Below, piece by piece: positions 26,368-33,892 of a stretch of 40,688 nt of DNA (position 1 is its first letter; every line of letters begins with the position of its first letter). Location of the stretch: assembly GCA_002840985.1 (NCBI GenBank), contig PHDM01000014.1:1-40688 (forward strand), given 5' to 3'. The translations under genes and the position numbers were made by a program. A model generated the notes under the pieces. That model searched no databases, had not been told where the DNA came from, and saw nothing but the letters and a program-made list of their open reading frames with translations. This stretch comes from Bacteroidetes bacterium HGW-Bacteroidetes-17. Lineage in GTDB: Bacteria; Bacteroidota; Bacteroidia; Bacteroidales; GCA-2711565.

Positions 26368-27195
26368 ATGACCAATACAAGTAAAAAATTTAGCTGGAAG
26401 GCATTTATCAGTTTCGGATTGACTTATTCATTCATCATCATTTTTTTAACCGGGATTGTGCTCTATTTTGCTCCGGCCGGTCGAATTGCCCAATGGGTTA
26501 ATTGGAAGTTTGCCGGTTTTTCTAAAGAAGAATGGCAAGCTATCCACACCATTTTTTCCTATCTATTTGTCATTCTTTCAATCTTTCACTTATTTACAGC
26601 TAACTGGAAAACCTTTGTTTCTTATCTGAAAAATAAGACTCAAAATGGGTTAAATAAAAAACGTGAACTTTATATCTCAACTTTTCTAACGATTGCTATA
26701 TTTTTTGGAATCATATATTCAGTTCCCCCTTTTAGTTCGGTTATGGATTTAGGTGAATATTTAACAAACTCTTGGGAAAACGAAGAATCTACACCTCCAA
26801 TCCCACATGCTGAACTACTAACTTTAAGCGAACTGGTCCAGCAATTAAATGATATACCCATCGAAAAAATTGAAGAAAAACTGTTAGCCAATAAAATAAA
26901 ATTTGAGCATATAAACCAAACATTGGCAGAAATTGCAGCAATAAATAAGATTACGCCTAATGAGCTTTACAATATCATAAGTAAAAAATCAGGCGCAGGA
27001 ATGCCGGGCGCAGGAATGGGTAAAAAAACCCTTTCGGATATCGCTTACGAAAATAATAAGGATGTTGATGAATTAATTAATTTACTGAAAGACAAAAACA
27101 TTATTGCAACCAAAGATAACACTTTGAAAGACATAGCCGAAGAGTATGATATGGCTGCAAAAGATATTCATGAAATCATTCTTCCAACAAAGTAA
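26368..27195 (+). CDS. DUF4405 membrane protein (b-type cytochrome-like) with four C-terminal repeats
   Basis: This 275-residue protein has transmembrane helices at about 11-35, 58-80 and 101-121. Helix 2 contains His60 and His74 (H-x13-H), a spacing typical of b-heme ligation within one helix, and fits the DUF4405/cytochrome b561-like group. After a proline-rich linker, the C-terminal half carries four related ~20-residue units at about 152-171, 185-204, 221-240 and 252-271. The pattern is TLxxIAxxNxxxxxEL: TLSELVQQL, TLAEIAAIN, TLSDIAYEN and TLKDIAEEY. A Gly-rich AGMPGAGMG spacer separates units two and three. A role in periplasmic electron transfer, with the repeats as a docking module, is conceivable but unproven. 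No partner oxidoreductase is adjacent. Confidence 0.75.
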   Translation: MTNTSKKFSWKAFISFGLTYSFIIIFLTGIVLYFAPAGRIAQWVNWKFAGFSKEEWQAIHTIFSYLFVILSIFHLFTANWKTFVSYLKNKTQNGLNKKRELYISTFLTIAIFFGIIYSVPPFSSVMDLGEYLTNSWENEESTPPIPHAELLTLSELVQQLNDIPIEKIEEKLLANKIKFEHINQTLAEIAAINKITPNELYNIISKKSGAGMPGAGMGKKTLSDIAYENNKDVDELINLLKDKNIIATKDNTLKDIAEEYDMAAKDIHEIILPTK

Positions 27196-27225
27196 AAGCG
27201 TGTTTCAAGATAAATTTTCTGTTTA

Positions 27226-27255
27226 TTGCTATTAAGGAAAAATATCCTAAATTTG
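27226..27255 (+). promoter_or_regulatory. tRNA-Ala promoter (-33 and -7)
   Basis: TTG (27226-27228), a 19-base spacer and TAAATTTG (27248-27255) make a near-ideal Bacteroidota promoter. It lies about 100 bases before the complete tRNA-Ala but only 10 bases before an orphan copy of the tRNA 5' end. Confidence 0.75.
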
Positions 27256-27265
27256 CACGCAAGTT

Positions 27266-27278
27266 GGGGGCATTAGCT
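27266..27278 (+). repeat. Orphan 13-nt copy of the tRNA-Ala 5' end
   Basis: GGGGGCATTAGCT occurs here and again at 27354-27366, the start of the complete tRNA-Ala. This first copy sits where the tRNA would be expected relative to the promoter and breaks off after 13 bases. It looks like a partial duplication. Confidence 0.6.
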
Positions 27279-27354
27279 TCCCGATTCGTTTCACTCATCA
27301 GGACAGGCAACTTCGTTAATGCAAAATTAGAAAGTTTGAAGTTGTGTAACTTAG

Positions 27355-27428
27355 GGGGCATTAGCTCAGTTGGCTAGAGCGTTTGACTGGCAGTCAAGAG
27401 GTCATCGGTTCGATTCCGATATGCTCCA
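27355..27428 (+). tRNA. trnA: tRNA-Ala (GGC)
   Basis: The acceptor stem GGGGCAT pairs with ATGCTCC, including the G3-U70 wobble pair that identifies tRNA-Ala, and A73 follows. The D arm is GCTC...GAGC. The anticodon loop CTGGCAG carries GGC, and the T arm has GGTTCGATTCC. CCA is not encoded in full (the next bases are CA). A terminator follows at once. Confidence 0.96.
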
Positions 27429-27431
27429 CAT

Positions 27432-27462
27432 AAAAAAGAAGGCAGTTTTGTCTTCTTTTTTT
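27432..27462. terminator. Terminator after tRNA-Ala
   Basis: AAAAAAGAAG pairs with CTTCTTTTTT around a ~10-base loop, with further T residues after it. The A and T tracts on both sides make it usable also for the convergent FISUMP gene ending at 27472. Confidence 0.85.
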
Positions 27463-27471
27463 ATTTATGCT

Positions 27472-28170
27472 TTAATCCTTAATACAACGCACAGAAAAGC
27501 CTAAACCCTTATAATAATTGAATCTGTTCACCCACTGATCATCGGAGACCATATCGTGGTACCAGGCATGAGTCGCATCGTGCGCTGTAGAACTCCACCA
27601 ATACCCATTGGTCCCAAGTTCCAAAAATTGTCCATCGATGTTGCGGGCACCACCCGGAACGGCAGTAAAACCTGATTCATTTGTTGCACCTAAATTAGGG
27701 CTTAACCAATGGCTTGTCCCTGCTTCTTTTAGCTTACCACCGGCAACGGCTTCACCACCCAAATAGGATGTCAGAGTCCTCCACTCATCATCCGTTGGCA
27801 CATGCCAGCCTGTTGGACAAAGTTTACCGGTATTCACGGTGTGCCAGTTGTACAATGCACCATAAGTAGCTTTATTGCTCGAAGCATCATTGTTATACCA
27901 ACTATAACCGGGGCTTACTAAATTGCTCCAATCAGTATTGTCAGTAACCAACGGGATGGATGAATTATCCTTGTACTTTGTGGTTTTAAGGTTTTCGTCC
28001 ATCCAAACTTGCGTACCTATTGTAACCATGCCATAATTATTACCATCACTGTCGGTTAATGTATCACCTGATGTATTTTCATCACTACCCTTTTTACAAC
28101 TAATAGAAAGCATTATAATAAACAATATCAGTACTATGGAATTAATCCAGACTCTGTTGTTTTTTTTCAT
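27472..28170 (-). CDS. FISUMP-domain lipoprotein
   Basis: This 232-residue lipoprotein has a signal peptide and lipobox (SISC, Cys about 25). The mature protein is a Fibrobacter succinogenes major paralogous (FISUMP) domain. It opens with DSDGNNYGMVTIGTQVWMDENLKTT and has the family marks LYNWHTV, CPTGWHVPTDDEW and WWSSTAHDATHAWY, ending in GFSVRCIKD. Such proteins are surface-exposed, usually in many paralogous copies, with unknown ligand. It lies alone between tRNA-Ala and a repeat that copies the tRNA 3' end, which hints at acquisition as a small unit. No exact -7 box was found upstream. Confidence 0.92.
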   Translation of the reverse strand: MKKNNRVWINSIVLILFIIMLSISCKKGSDENTSGDTLTDSDGNNYGMVTIGTQVWMDENLKTTKYKDNSSIPLVTDNTDWSNLVSPGYSWYNNDASSNKATYGALYNWHTVNTGKLCPTGWHVPTDDEWRTLTSYLGGEAVAGGKLKEAGTSHWLSPNLGATNESGFTAVPGGARNIDGQFLELGTNGYWWSSTAHDATHAWYHDMVSDDQWVNRFNYYKGLGFSVRCIKD

Positions 28171-28465
28171 GTCAATTTATTTTTAAAGGTTAATAATATA
28201 ACCATTTAAGGTTTCTTGCCATTTTTAAGCTTGCATTCAAGCTTATCGCTAACATGTGTATGCGTCCGGTGTCTCCATGATTAGCTTGGAATATCTTGTA
28301 AATAACATAGTAGTTACCAATACCATAGGTTACTTTTTTCGAGAGAAAATCAAATATATAAAATTTTTAAGAATTTTCATGATTCATTTCAGAGAAAATC
28401 ACTTTGTTCATTTTTGAACATATTGATAATCAATTCCACTGATCCGAATCATTAGGCAATGAGGT

Positions 28466-28484
28466 ATAAGCTCCACATAAAAAA
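28466..28484 (+). repeat. Copy of the tRNA-Ala 3' end and trailer
   Basis: ATAAGCTCCACATAAAAAA differs by one base from ATATGCTCCACATAAAAAA at 27419-27437, the last 10 bases of tRNA-Ala plus 9 bases of trailer. The two copies are direct repeats 1047 bases apart with the FISUMP gene between them. This could be an att-like duplication. Confidence 0.55.
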
Positions 28485-28637
28485 AGGCTGTCCCAAAAGA
28501 AATAAAAACTAGTCAGATTGAGCATCCACCAAAGGCGGATAAATGTCGAAATCTTGTTTTATTGACAATTAGACATCTCGACTCCGCTCGATGTGACAAG
28601 TTTTAAAAAATGTTGGCTTTTGGGACAGCCTTTTTTT
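28479..28637. repeat. 159-bp element with perfect 21-bp inverted arms
   Basis: The arms at 28479-28499 and 28617-28637 are perfect complements; the core is GGCTGTCCCAAAAG with a seven-A/T outer tail. The 117-base interior holds a smaller palindrome (ACATC...GATGT, 28573-28594). It ends 44 bases past the TonB receptor stop, and on the minus strand it could work as a long-loop terminator. It could also be a small non-autonomous (MITE-like) element. No clear target-site duplication is visible. Confidence 0.7.
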
Positions 28638-28681
28638 ATTTAATGCCTTAATTTGAAAAATAGGCCAATTCTTTTACTTCT

Positions 28682-31090
28682 TTACAAAGTTGCTTTTAAC
28701 GAAAGAATAAAATTTCTGCCCGGAGCAACTATCCCCGAACTGTAAGGTCTGTAACGCTGATCGGTCAGATTTTCCAATCCGGCACTCACCATTAATTTTT
28801 CAGTAAGCTGGTACATGGCTTTAAAGTTCAATGTATACCATCCTGGAGAATAAGGATTACCATTTGCATCAATTGCATATATTTCCGGTTTGCCTTTTTC
28901 TTCTTCTGCTAAATCTTCATATTTACGCTCTCCGCTATAAATTGCATATAATTGCATATTCAGCTTGTTTTTATTATAAATCAACCGTGAAATACCGAAC
29001 CATGGAGGTGCATGACGAGATGGACTCGTTGTACCATCATCCAGTTCTTCTTCACCCACCTGATAATTGAAATCTGATAAAATGCCAAATCCGGATGGCA
29101 ATTTAATTTCAATTCCGGCCTGAATACCATATACATTTGCAACAGCTGCATTTTGTATCGCCTGAACCTGACTAAGTTCTCCATCATACATAATGCTATC
29201 CAATCCATTTAATGTAAAATCACGCCTTACCATTGCATTTTTAAGCCTGGTATAATAAGCAGTCAAATCTATTTTCACTACATCATTAAAAACTCTGGCA
29301 ACTCCTAAATCCAGGTTATAAGCATATTCTGCTTTAAGACTTGGGTTAGGAACAGTAACTGCTCCCGGCTCCGAATCGAACACCTTTCCCACATCATCAA
29401 CATTGGGCGATCTAAAACCCGTTGCAGCATTTGCATTAATAACCCACTCTTCTGTAGGTCGATAAACAACTCCAAAACTACCGGTCAACGAACCATTATC
29501 AATTTTTGCAGTGGTAAAAGGAAATGGATAAAAACGGGTATCAAAATCTGCATCAAGTTTAAAATAATTATATCTCAACCCTGCTTGTAATAAAACCTTT
29601 TCTGACACCTTAAACTGATCAGAAAGATAGGCGCCATATGAGGCCCATGTTGATTGTGGGTAACGGCTTGCCCCTTCCTGACTTATTCCGGTCACAATGT
29701 TTTCGTCTATCCCTTTTGATGTGACGTCGTTCCAGACAATCTCCATACCATAGAAAAGTTCATTTCTTGAATTCAGCGCTTTTACAAAGTCAAGATTAAA
29801 GGAAGTTGCATCCACCTTTTCAATTCGGGTCTCCCTTCCGGCTTTATTAATATCCCGGCTTATACGACTTTCTTCAAAATATTGCTGAGCCAGATTAATT
29901 GTCATTTGATCATAAACTGAATTATTAGCTGTATGCGTAATTTTCAAATTATTCATCATCCATTTTTGTGGACCGTAATTCCATTCACCATAACGTGGTA
30001 ATCCGTTTTTATATCTGATGTGCCTGTCATATCGCGAATATTCTGAAGTTTCTGAATAATGGAAACCATATTGAAAATCCCACTTATTATTCAGCTTAAA
30101 ACGAATTTTCTGCATCATGTTAATTTGTGAATAACCTGAAGGACGCTGAATGAGCGGATTATCATTAGTAATTACCACATCCACTCCATCTTGCCTTTGA
30201 ACATAGAAAGGTCGAAGATATTCATCAGGACCATGGGTTCCCATTCGTAAATCACCATACTCAGTTGAACTGATACTGCTAATGAAGGCCCATTTTTTCC
30301 AACCAATATTGACATCGAAATGTTCTGTTTTTTCATTATTTGCTGAAGAATAACGTGCAATGGCTTTACCGGTAATTAATGGATGATCGGCGAGTGATAG
30401 TTGAGGTGTAAGGGTTTGAAAATTCATCACCCCTCCAATGGCATCACTTCCATATATAACAGAACCGGGACCAAAAAATACTTCCGAACGCTCAATGGCC
30501 AACGGATCTAAAGAAATCACATTTTGCAGGTTTCCACTCCTGAAAATGGCTGTATTCATTCGAACGCCATCAATAGTGTACAAAAGCCTGTTGGTGGCAA
30601 ATCCACGAATCATAGGACTTCCACCACCCTGCTGACTTTTTTGGATAAATACTTTCCCTGTGATACTTAACAGATCGGCAGCAGTTTGTGGATTTTGTAG
30701 CGCAACTTCTTTTACATTAAGGGTCATTATTTTTGAAGGAGTTGTGCTTGATGATTGATTCCATCTTGTTGCGGAAACAACAAACTCGTCGATGTTTATT
30801 AAAAGTGGTTTAAGCTGTATTTCGAAGGATTCTGTTTCAAGTTCTATGTAACTTTTAGTGATCGTTTTGTAACCCAATATGCGGATTTCTATTCTTTTAG
30901 ATCCTTTAAAAGCGGAGATATCAGCACGCCCAATGGCATTTGTTGTAGTAAAAGCTTTAGGCGTTTCACTCATCAGGGCAACCTGTTCTAGTGGTTTTCC
31001 AGATTCCTGATCAGTGATGCTTATCGTTTGGGAAAACATTAAGATTGACATCCCAATCAATAAACATAAAAGGAATAATTTTTTCATCAT
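28682..31090 (-). CDS. TonB-dependent outer-membrane receptor, heme/hemoglobin-receptor type
   Basis: This 802-residue receptor has a signal peptide (to about residue 20). A CarboxypepD-regulatory-like domain (about 22-95) precedes the plug domain (about 120-225, with GGGSPMIRGFATNRLLYTID and FFGPGSVIYGSDAIGGVMNF). A C-terminal 22-strand barrel ends in NFILSLKATL. FRSP and NPSL occur at about the position of the FRAP and NPDL boxes of heme receptors such as HmuR/HemR. This suggests heme or hemoprotein uptake, but the substrate is not proven. Two ATGs (31090, 31087) are adjacent. The small gene at 31174-31725 precedes it by 83 bases and may be cotranscribed. Confidence 0.9.
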   Translation of the reverse strand: MMKKLFLLCLLIGMSILMFSQTISITDQESGKPLEQVALMSETPKAFTTTNAIGRADISAFKGSKRIEIRILGYKTITKSYIELETESFEIQLKPLLINIDEFVVSATRWNQSSSTTPSKIMTLNVKEVALQNPQTAADLLSITGKVFIQKSQQGGGSPMIRGFATNRLLYTIDGVRMNTAIFRSGNLQNVISLDPLAIERSEVFFGPGSVIYGSDAIGGVMNFQTLTPQLSLADHPLITGKAIARYSSANNEKTEHFDVNIGWKKWAFISSISSTEYGDLRMGTHGPDEYLRPFYVQRQDGVDVVITNDNPLIQRPSGYSQINMMQKIRFKLNNKWDFQYGFHYSETSEYSRYDRHIRYKNGLPRYGEWNYGPQKWMMNNLKITHTANNSVYDQMTINLAQQYFEESRISRDINKAGRETRIEKVDATSFNLDFVKALNSRNELFYGMEIVWNDVTSKGIDENIVTGISQEGASRYPQSTWASYGAYLSDQFKVSEKVLLQAGLRYNYFKLDADFDTRFYPFPFTTAKIDNGSLTGSFGVVYRPTEEWVINANAATGFRSPNVDDVGKVFDSEPGAVTVPNPSLKAEYAYNLDLGVARVFNDVVKIDLTAYYTRLKNAMVRRDFTLNGLDSIMYDGELSQVQAIQNAAVANVYGIQAGIEIKLPSGFGILSDFNYQVGEEELDDGTTSPSRHAPPWFGISRLIYNKNKLNMQLYAIYSGERKYEDLAEEEKGKPEIYAIDANGNPYSPGWYTLNFKAMYQLTEKLMVSAGLENLTDQRYRPYSSGIVAPGRNFILSLKATL

Positions 31091-31173
31091 GAAAATAAAA
31101 TTAAATTAAACAAATAGGCCATGTTTGCCTGCTTCTATATGATTAAATTATAGAACGGAAACATGAAACAGCA

Positions 31174-31725
31174 CTATGACATTTCAAATTGTTTAATTAG
31201 CACAGGGGGTGGCGTTGGGGGGGGCCATAAAGGAGCTACATAAATAACTGATTGGCTGCCAAAATAATTTTCAGAAATTTGAACAATCGATTCCTGATGT
31301 TCAAATCCGGAAGGACAAAAAAGTAACTTAAAGTAGTTGACCAATTGTTTTTGTTTCAATCTGTTTTGTTGATCCAATCCCAAGGCATCAGCAACAAGCT
31401 GTTCTAATTGCTTTTCCAGTTTTGTTTCCTCATGATCCCACCAACACCAATAATAAATGCTATCACCTTCTATTTTCTTCTCAACCACATCGTACATTTG
31501 TTTTTTATATTCAAATTCCTTTGAATGCTTCCATTTCAATTCACGCTGTGCACTCACTATTGAAAACTTCAATAAAACCAGCTCATCTTTATCCAATCCT
31601 TCAATAATTCGCTTTTTAGTCTCTTTTCTGACCACGGATTTTTGGTATTGCAACCAGTTATAGGTTAAAACAACCGGTGCAATAAGTATTAAAAGAAGTA
31701 ATATTCCGATGATCTTTTTCTTCAC
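31174..31725 (-). CDS. Unrecognised membrane-anchored protein upstream of the TonB receptor
   Basis: This 183-residue protein I do not recognise. It begins with a signal or anchor segment (KKKIIGILLLLILIAPVVLTY), so most of it is probably periplasmic. The body is charged and helical and contains YYWCWWDHEE, a Cys-Pro pair LLFCPSG, and near the end a proline-rich stretch APLWPPPTPPPV, the last residues being KQFEMS. The start is GTG at 31725; no in-frame ATG precedes or soon follows. It is upstream of a heme-type TonB receptor in the same direction, 83 bases apart. A role in that uptake system, for example as accessory or metal sensor, is inferred only from this. Confidence 0.7.
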   Translation of the reverse strand: MKKKIIGILLLLILIAPVVLTYNWLQYQKSVVRKETKKRIIEGLDKDELVLLKFSIVSAQRELKWKHSKEFEYKKQMYDVVEKKIEGDSIYYWCWWDHEETKLEKQLEQLVADALGLDQQNRLKQKQLVNYFKLLFCPSGFEHQESIVQISENYFGSQSVIYVAPLWPPPTPPPVLIKQFEMS

Positions 31726-31854
31726 GCTTCTAATTGTAAGTTGCTAAATTAGTAAAAAGTGAATGCTTCCCGGTTTCTTTACAGATGTTTTCTTTCAATA
31801 TGTTTCTGATTTTAAGAATGATTTATTATATGTACTTACAATGATTTGTTAGAA

Positions 31855-32811
31855 CTATGAAAACAATTGTAACATTAGTAAAATAAAAGGCAGACTGATC
31901 AAACTTAAAATATGAGAAATAAAAACATTCTTCATTGCCAGTTCATCATCACCTCCAAACCTCTTTGCCACTAATACCAGAATAGCCATACAAGGCATGG
32001 CCGATTCAAGAATAAGCGAAGAAAATGCAACCGTATTCATTTCAATGTTCAGGACATTAAATATTGTCTTAAACAGGAAAATGAAAACAACGGGTAATAG
32101 AAACATTTTATTAAAACTCAGTACATAAACATTTATCGACCGAAGGGTATTTTTAATTTTTGTTTGCGCAAGCAATACTCCAATATAGATAATTGCCAGA
32201 TATAGTGTAATCCCTCCTAGTCCATTCAAAGGGATATTTATTATTTCTGGTATTCGAATACTAAATGCCATCATCAGCAATCCCAATGACAATGCAATAA
32301 TATTTGGATTGATCAACTTTTTTAGGTTTTTAAGTCCCTTTTCCTTAGTTGAGGGATTCAATTTAAAAACACCGTAGGTCCACATTACAGTATTTATGGC
32401 TAATTGGTAAAGTGCTGCATATAAAATTGCTTCTCCACCCGGAAATAATGCATCTAATAAAGGAAATCCCAGAAATACAATATTCCCAAATGCGGTATGG
32501 AGTTCATGTACGGCTGCTTGTGGCTTTTTTAATTTAAATAATTTAGCAGTGAGTTTCCCAATAAATAATTGAATAAAGAGGATTAGATAAGTGCCCAATA
32601 TGACCATAGCACCATTTCTTAAAATCTCTGAAGTTAAATTTAAGCTGGCTAGTTTTGTAACAATCAGCAAAGGTAGTGTTACAAAAAAAATGAGTTTTTC
32701 GATGACTTCCTTGGCTGAGTTTTGCAAAATTTTAAATCGATAAGCAATAATTCCGCATAGGGCAAGTACGCCTAAAAAAACGATCTGGTTAATAATGGTA
32801 GTAAATCCCAT
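31855..32811 (-). CDS. AEC family transporter (auxin efflux carrier/malate permease type)
   Basis: This 318-residue inner-membrane protein has about ten transmembrane helices in two inverted halves and matches the AEC/Mem_trans family. Family marks include the N-terminal LGVLALCGIIAYRF, the TAFGNIVFLGFPLLDA block between helices 3 and 4, and the C-terminal ILESAMPCMAILVLVAKRFGG. Bacterial members export or import small organic anions such as malate or malonate. The substrate here cannot be read from sequence. A minus-strand -7 box lies 22 bases upstream. It is a single-gene unit. Confidence 0.92.
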   Translation of the reverse strand: MGFTTIINQIVFLGVLALCGIIAYRFKILQNSAKEVIEKLIFFVTLPLLIVTKLASLNLTSEILRNGAMVILGTYLILFIQLFIGKLTAKLFKLKKPQAAVHELHTAFGNIVFLGFPLLDALFPGGEAILYAALYQLAINTVMWTYGVFKLNPSTKEKGLKNLKKLINPNIIALSLGLLMMAFSIRIPEIINIPLNGLGGITLYLAIIYIGVLLAQTKIKNTLRSINVYVLSFNKMFLLPVVFIFLFKTIFNVLNIEMNTVAFSSLILESAMPCMAILVLVAKRFGGDDELAMKNVFISHILSLISLPFILLMLQLFS

Positions 32812-32832
32812 GTTCTACATGAATTGATATTG

Positions 32833-32840
32833 CAAATTTA
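32833..32840 (-). promoter_or_regulatory. AEC transporter promoter (-7 box)
   Basis: On the minus strand it reads TAAATTTG, an exact TAnnTTTG box, 21 bases before the ATG at 32811. A TTG about 15 bases further upstream is closer than ideal. Confidence 0.5.
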
Positions 32841-32926
32841 TGATAAACCAATTAACAATTTGATTAACATGATATTCAGAATCAGATCATATACCAAATA
32901 ATGAATCTGTTGTACAAATGAGGTGA

Positions 32927-32957
32927 TTTGATATTTATTCAAATATTTCTATCTTTG
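32927..32957 (+). promoter_or_regulatory. Promoter of the 33087 lipoprotein gene
   Basis: TTTG (32927-32930), a 19-base spacer and TATCTTTG (32950-32957) form a full match to the Bacteroidota promoter. Transcription would start near 32964, leaving a 5' leader of about 120 bases, longer than for other genes here. Confidence 0.75.
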
Positions 32958-33086
32958 ATAATAATAGACATTTGAAGAATCGAGAAATAAAAATTGAGCA
33001 TATTCCAAGATAGTTTTTATAGTGAAAAATATCAAACCATTCCTTAATTTAACAAATGAAAATAGTATTAACCTAAAAAACTTAAT

Positions 33087-33791
33087 ATGAAAAAATTAAT
33101 TATCTTATTGATCATACCAATGATGTTTGGTTGTTCTTCAACAAAAATTTTAAAATTTTCGCACAGACCTCCGGAGGTTACGACAACTCCATCTTTAAAA
33201 AAGTTTTTAGCAGATAATTATCCCCCTAAGGTTGTTTTGAGGGTTAATAAGACTTCGCAGAATGTTACAGATAATGAAAATAATGATCGTTTATACTCCT
33301 TGATCGACAATCGATTATTAGCGAATGGATTTGTGGTTAGAGACAGGCAACTGTTCAATCAAATTATTGGCAATCAGGAAAACAATGTTGATTATCAAAA
33401 ATTAAAAGATAAAACTGATACCGATTTAATCATTGAACTGACAAAACTAGAAACCAATGTTCTATACGAAACAAATAAATATTATACTAAAAAAGGTAAA
33501 GAAAAGGTTGAAAAATCAGAGTCCTATCAAAGAGCAGGTGCTTCTGTTGAATTTAAGCTAGTTTTAATAAATTCGAATGAACTAGCCGGACTTTATAAGT
33601 TCTATTGGGTTCCTTGTGATGAAAATACGGGCGGTTGCGTAATCACCGAATCATCAAAGGATTCGAATAAAAAAATAAAAACCGGCAAAAAAGGAAAAGT
33701 ACAAGGTTATGAGATTGTGATGGAGAAAGAAGAAATGGAAGCTTTTATCAGAGAGGCAACCGATGTACTTGTTTCAGAAATGAAAAAATAA
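33087..33791 (+). CDS. Lipoprotein of unknown function
   Basis: This 234-residue protein has a lipobox FGC (Cys16) after a short hydrophobic signal, so it is predicted lipidated. The mature part has alternating strand-helix segments (VVLRVNKT, DRLYSLIDNRLLANGFVVRDR, TDTDLIIELTKL, FKLVLINSNELAG) and a C-terminal helix. This order resembles the CsgG/LpoB/PelC-type periplasmic fold, in which a variable-domain lipoprotein reads RLxxxLxxxxxVVxR, but sequence alone does not prove it. It has its own promoter and a strong terminator and is monocistronic. Function unknown. Confidence 0.8.
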   Translation: MKKLIILLIIPMMFGCSSTKILKFSHRPPEVTTTPSLKKFLADNYPPKVVLRVNKTSQNVTDNENNDRLYSLIDNRLLANGFVVRDRQLFNQIIGNQENNVDYQKLKDKTDTDLIIELTKLETNVLYETNKYYTKKGKEKVEKSESYQRAGASVEFKLVLINSNELAGLYKFYWVPCDENTGGCVITESSKDSNKKIKTGKKGKVQGYEIVMEKEEMEAFIREATDVLVSEMKK

Positions 33792-33855
33792 TACTCTTAA
33801 AATTATTTCTGGTCAATAATTCAATCCTATTGGCCCATTTATTTTGAACACAAAT

Positions 33856-33886
33856 AAAAAACCCACTTCATTTGAGTGGGTTTTTT
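33856..33886. terminator. Bidirectional terminator
   Basis: AAAAAACCCACT and AGTGGGTTTTTT form a perfect 12-bp stem with the loop TCATTTG. It lies between the lipoprotein gene (+) and the S41 peptidase gene (-), each of which would use one T tract. Confidence 0.92.
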
Positions 33887-33892
33887 ATGCAT

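Larger units (their letters stand above)
28171..28681. other. Intergenic region upstream of the FISUMP gene
   Basis: This 511-base gap contains a 7-bp perfect hairpin (AAGCTTG-CATT-CAAGCTT, 28227-28244), a copy of the tRNA-Ala 3' end (28466-28484) and a 159-bp inverted-repeat element (28479-28637). On the minus strand between about 28190 and 28360 a frame of about 55 codons without a convincing start is open (contains YGIGNYYVIYKIFQANHGD). I cannot tell a gene remnant from chance. Confidence 0.5.

Noticed and set aside
27276-27308. On the minus strand CTGATGAGTGAAACGAA resembles a hammerhead ribozyme core.
   Set aside because: Stem II would be one base pair, the required GAAA is GAAT, and no cleavage-site stems I and III can be formed nearby.
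28190-28360. Open minus-strand frame of ~55 codons upstream of the FISUMP gene.
   Set aside because: It has no good start or ribosome site, ends just before the FISUMP start, and cannot be told from chance.
27287-30977. The 16-mer CGTTTCACTCATCAGG occurs at 27287-27302 and at 30962-30977.
   Set aside because: The second copy is inside the TonB receptor coding sequence. One shared 16-mer is about what chance gives in a 40-kb window, so no link is claimed.
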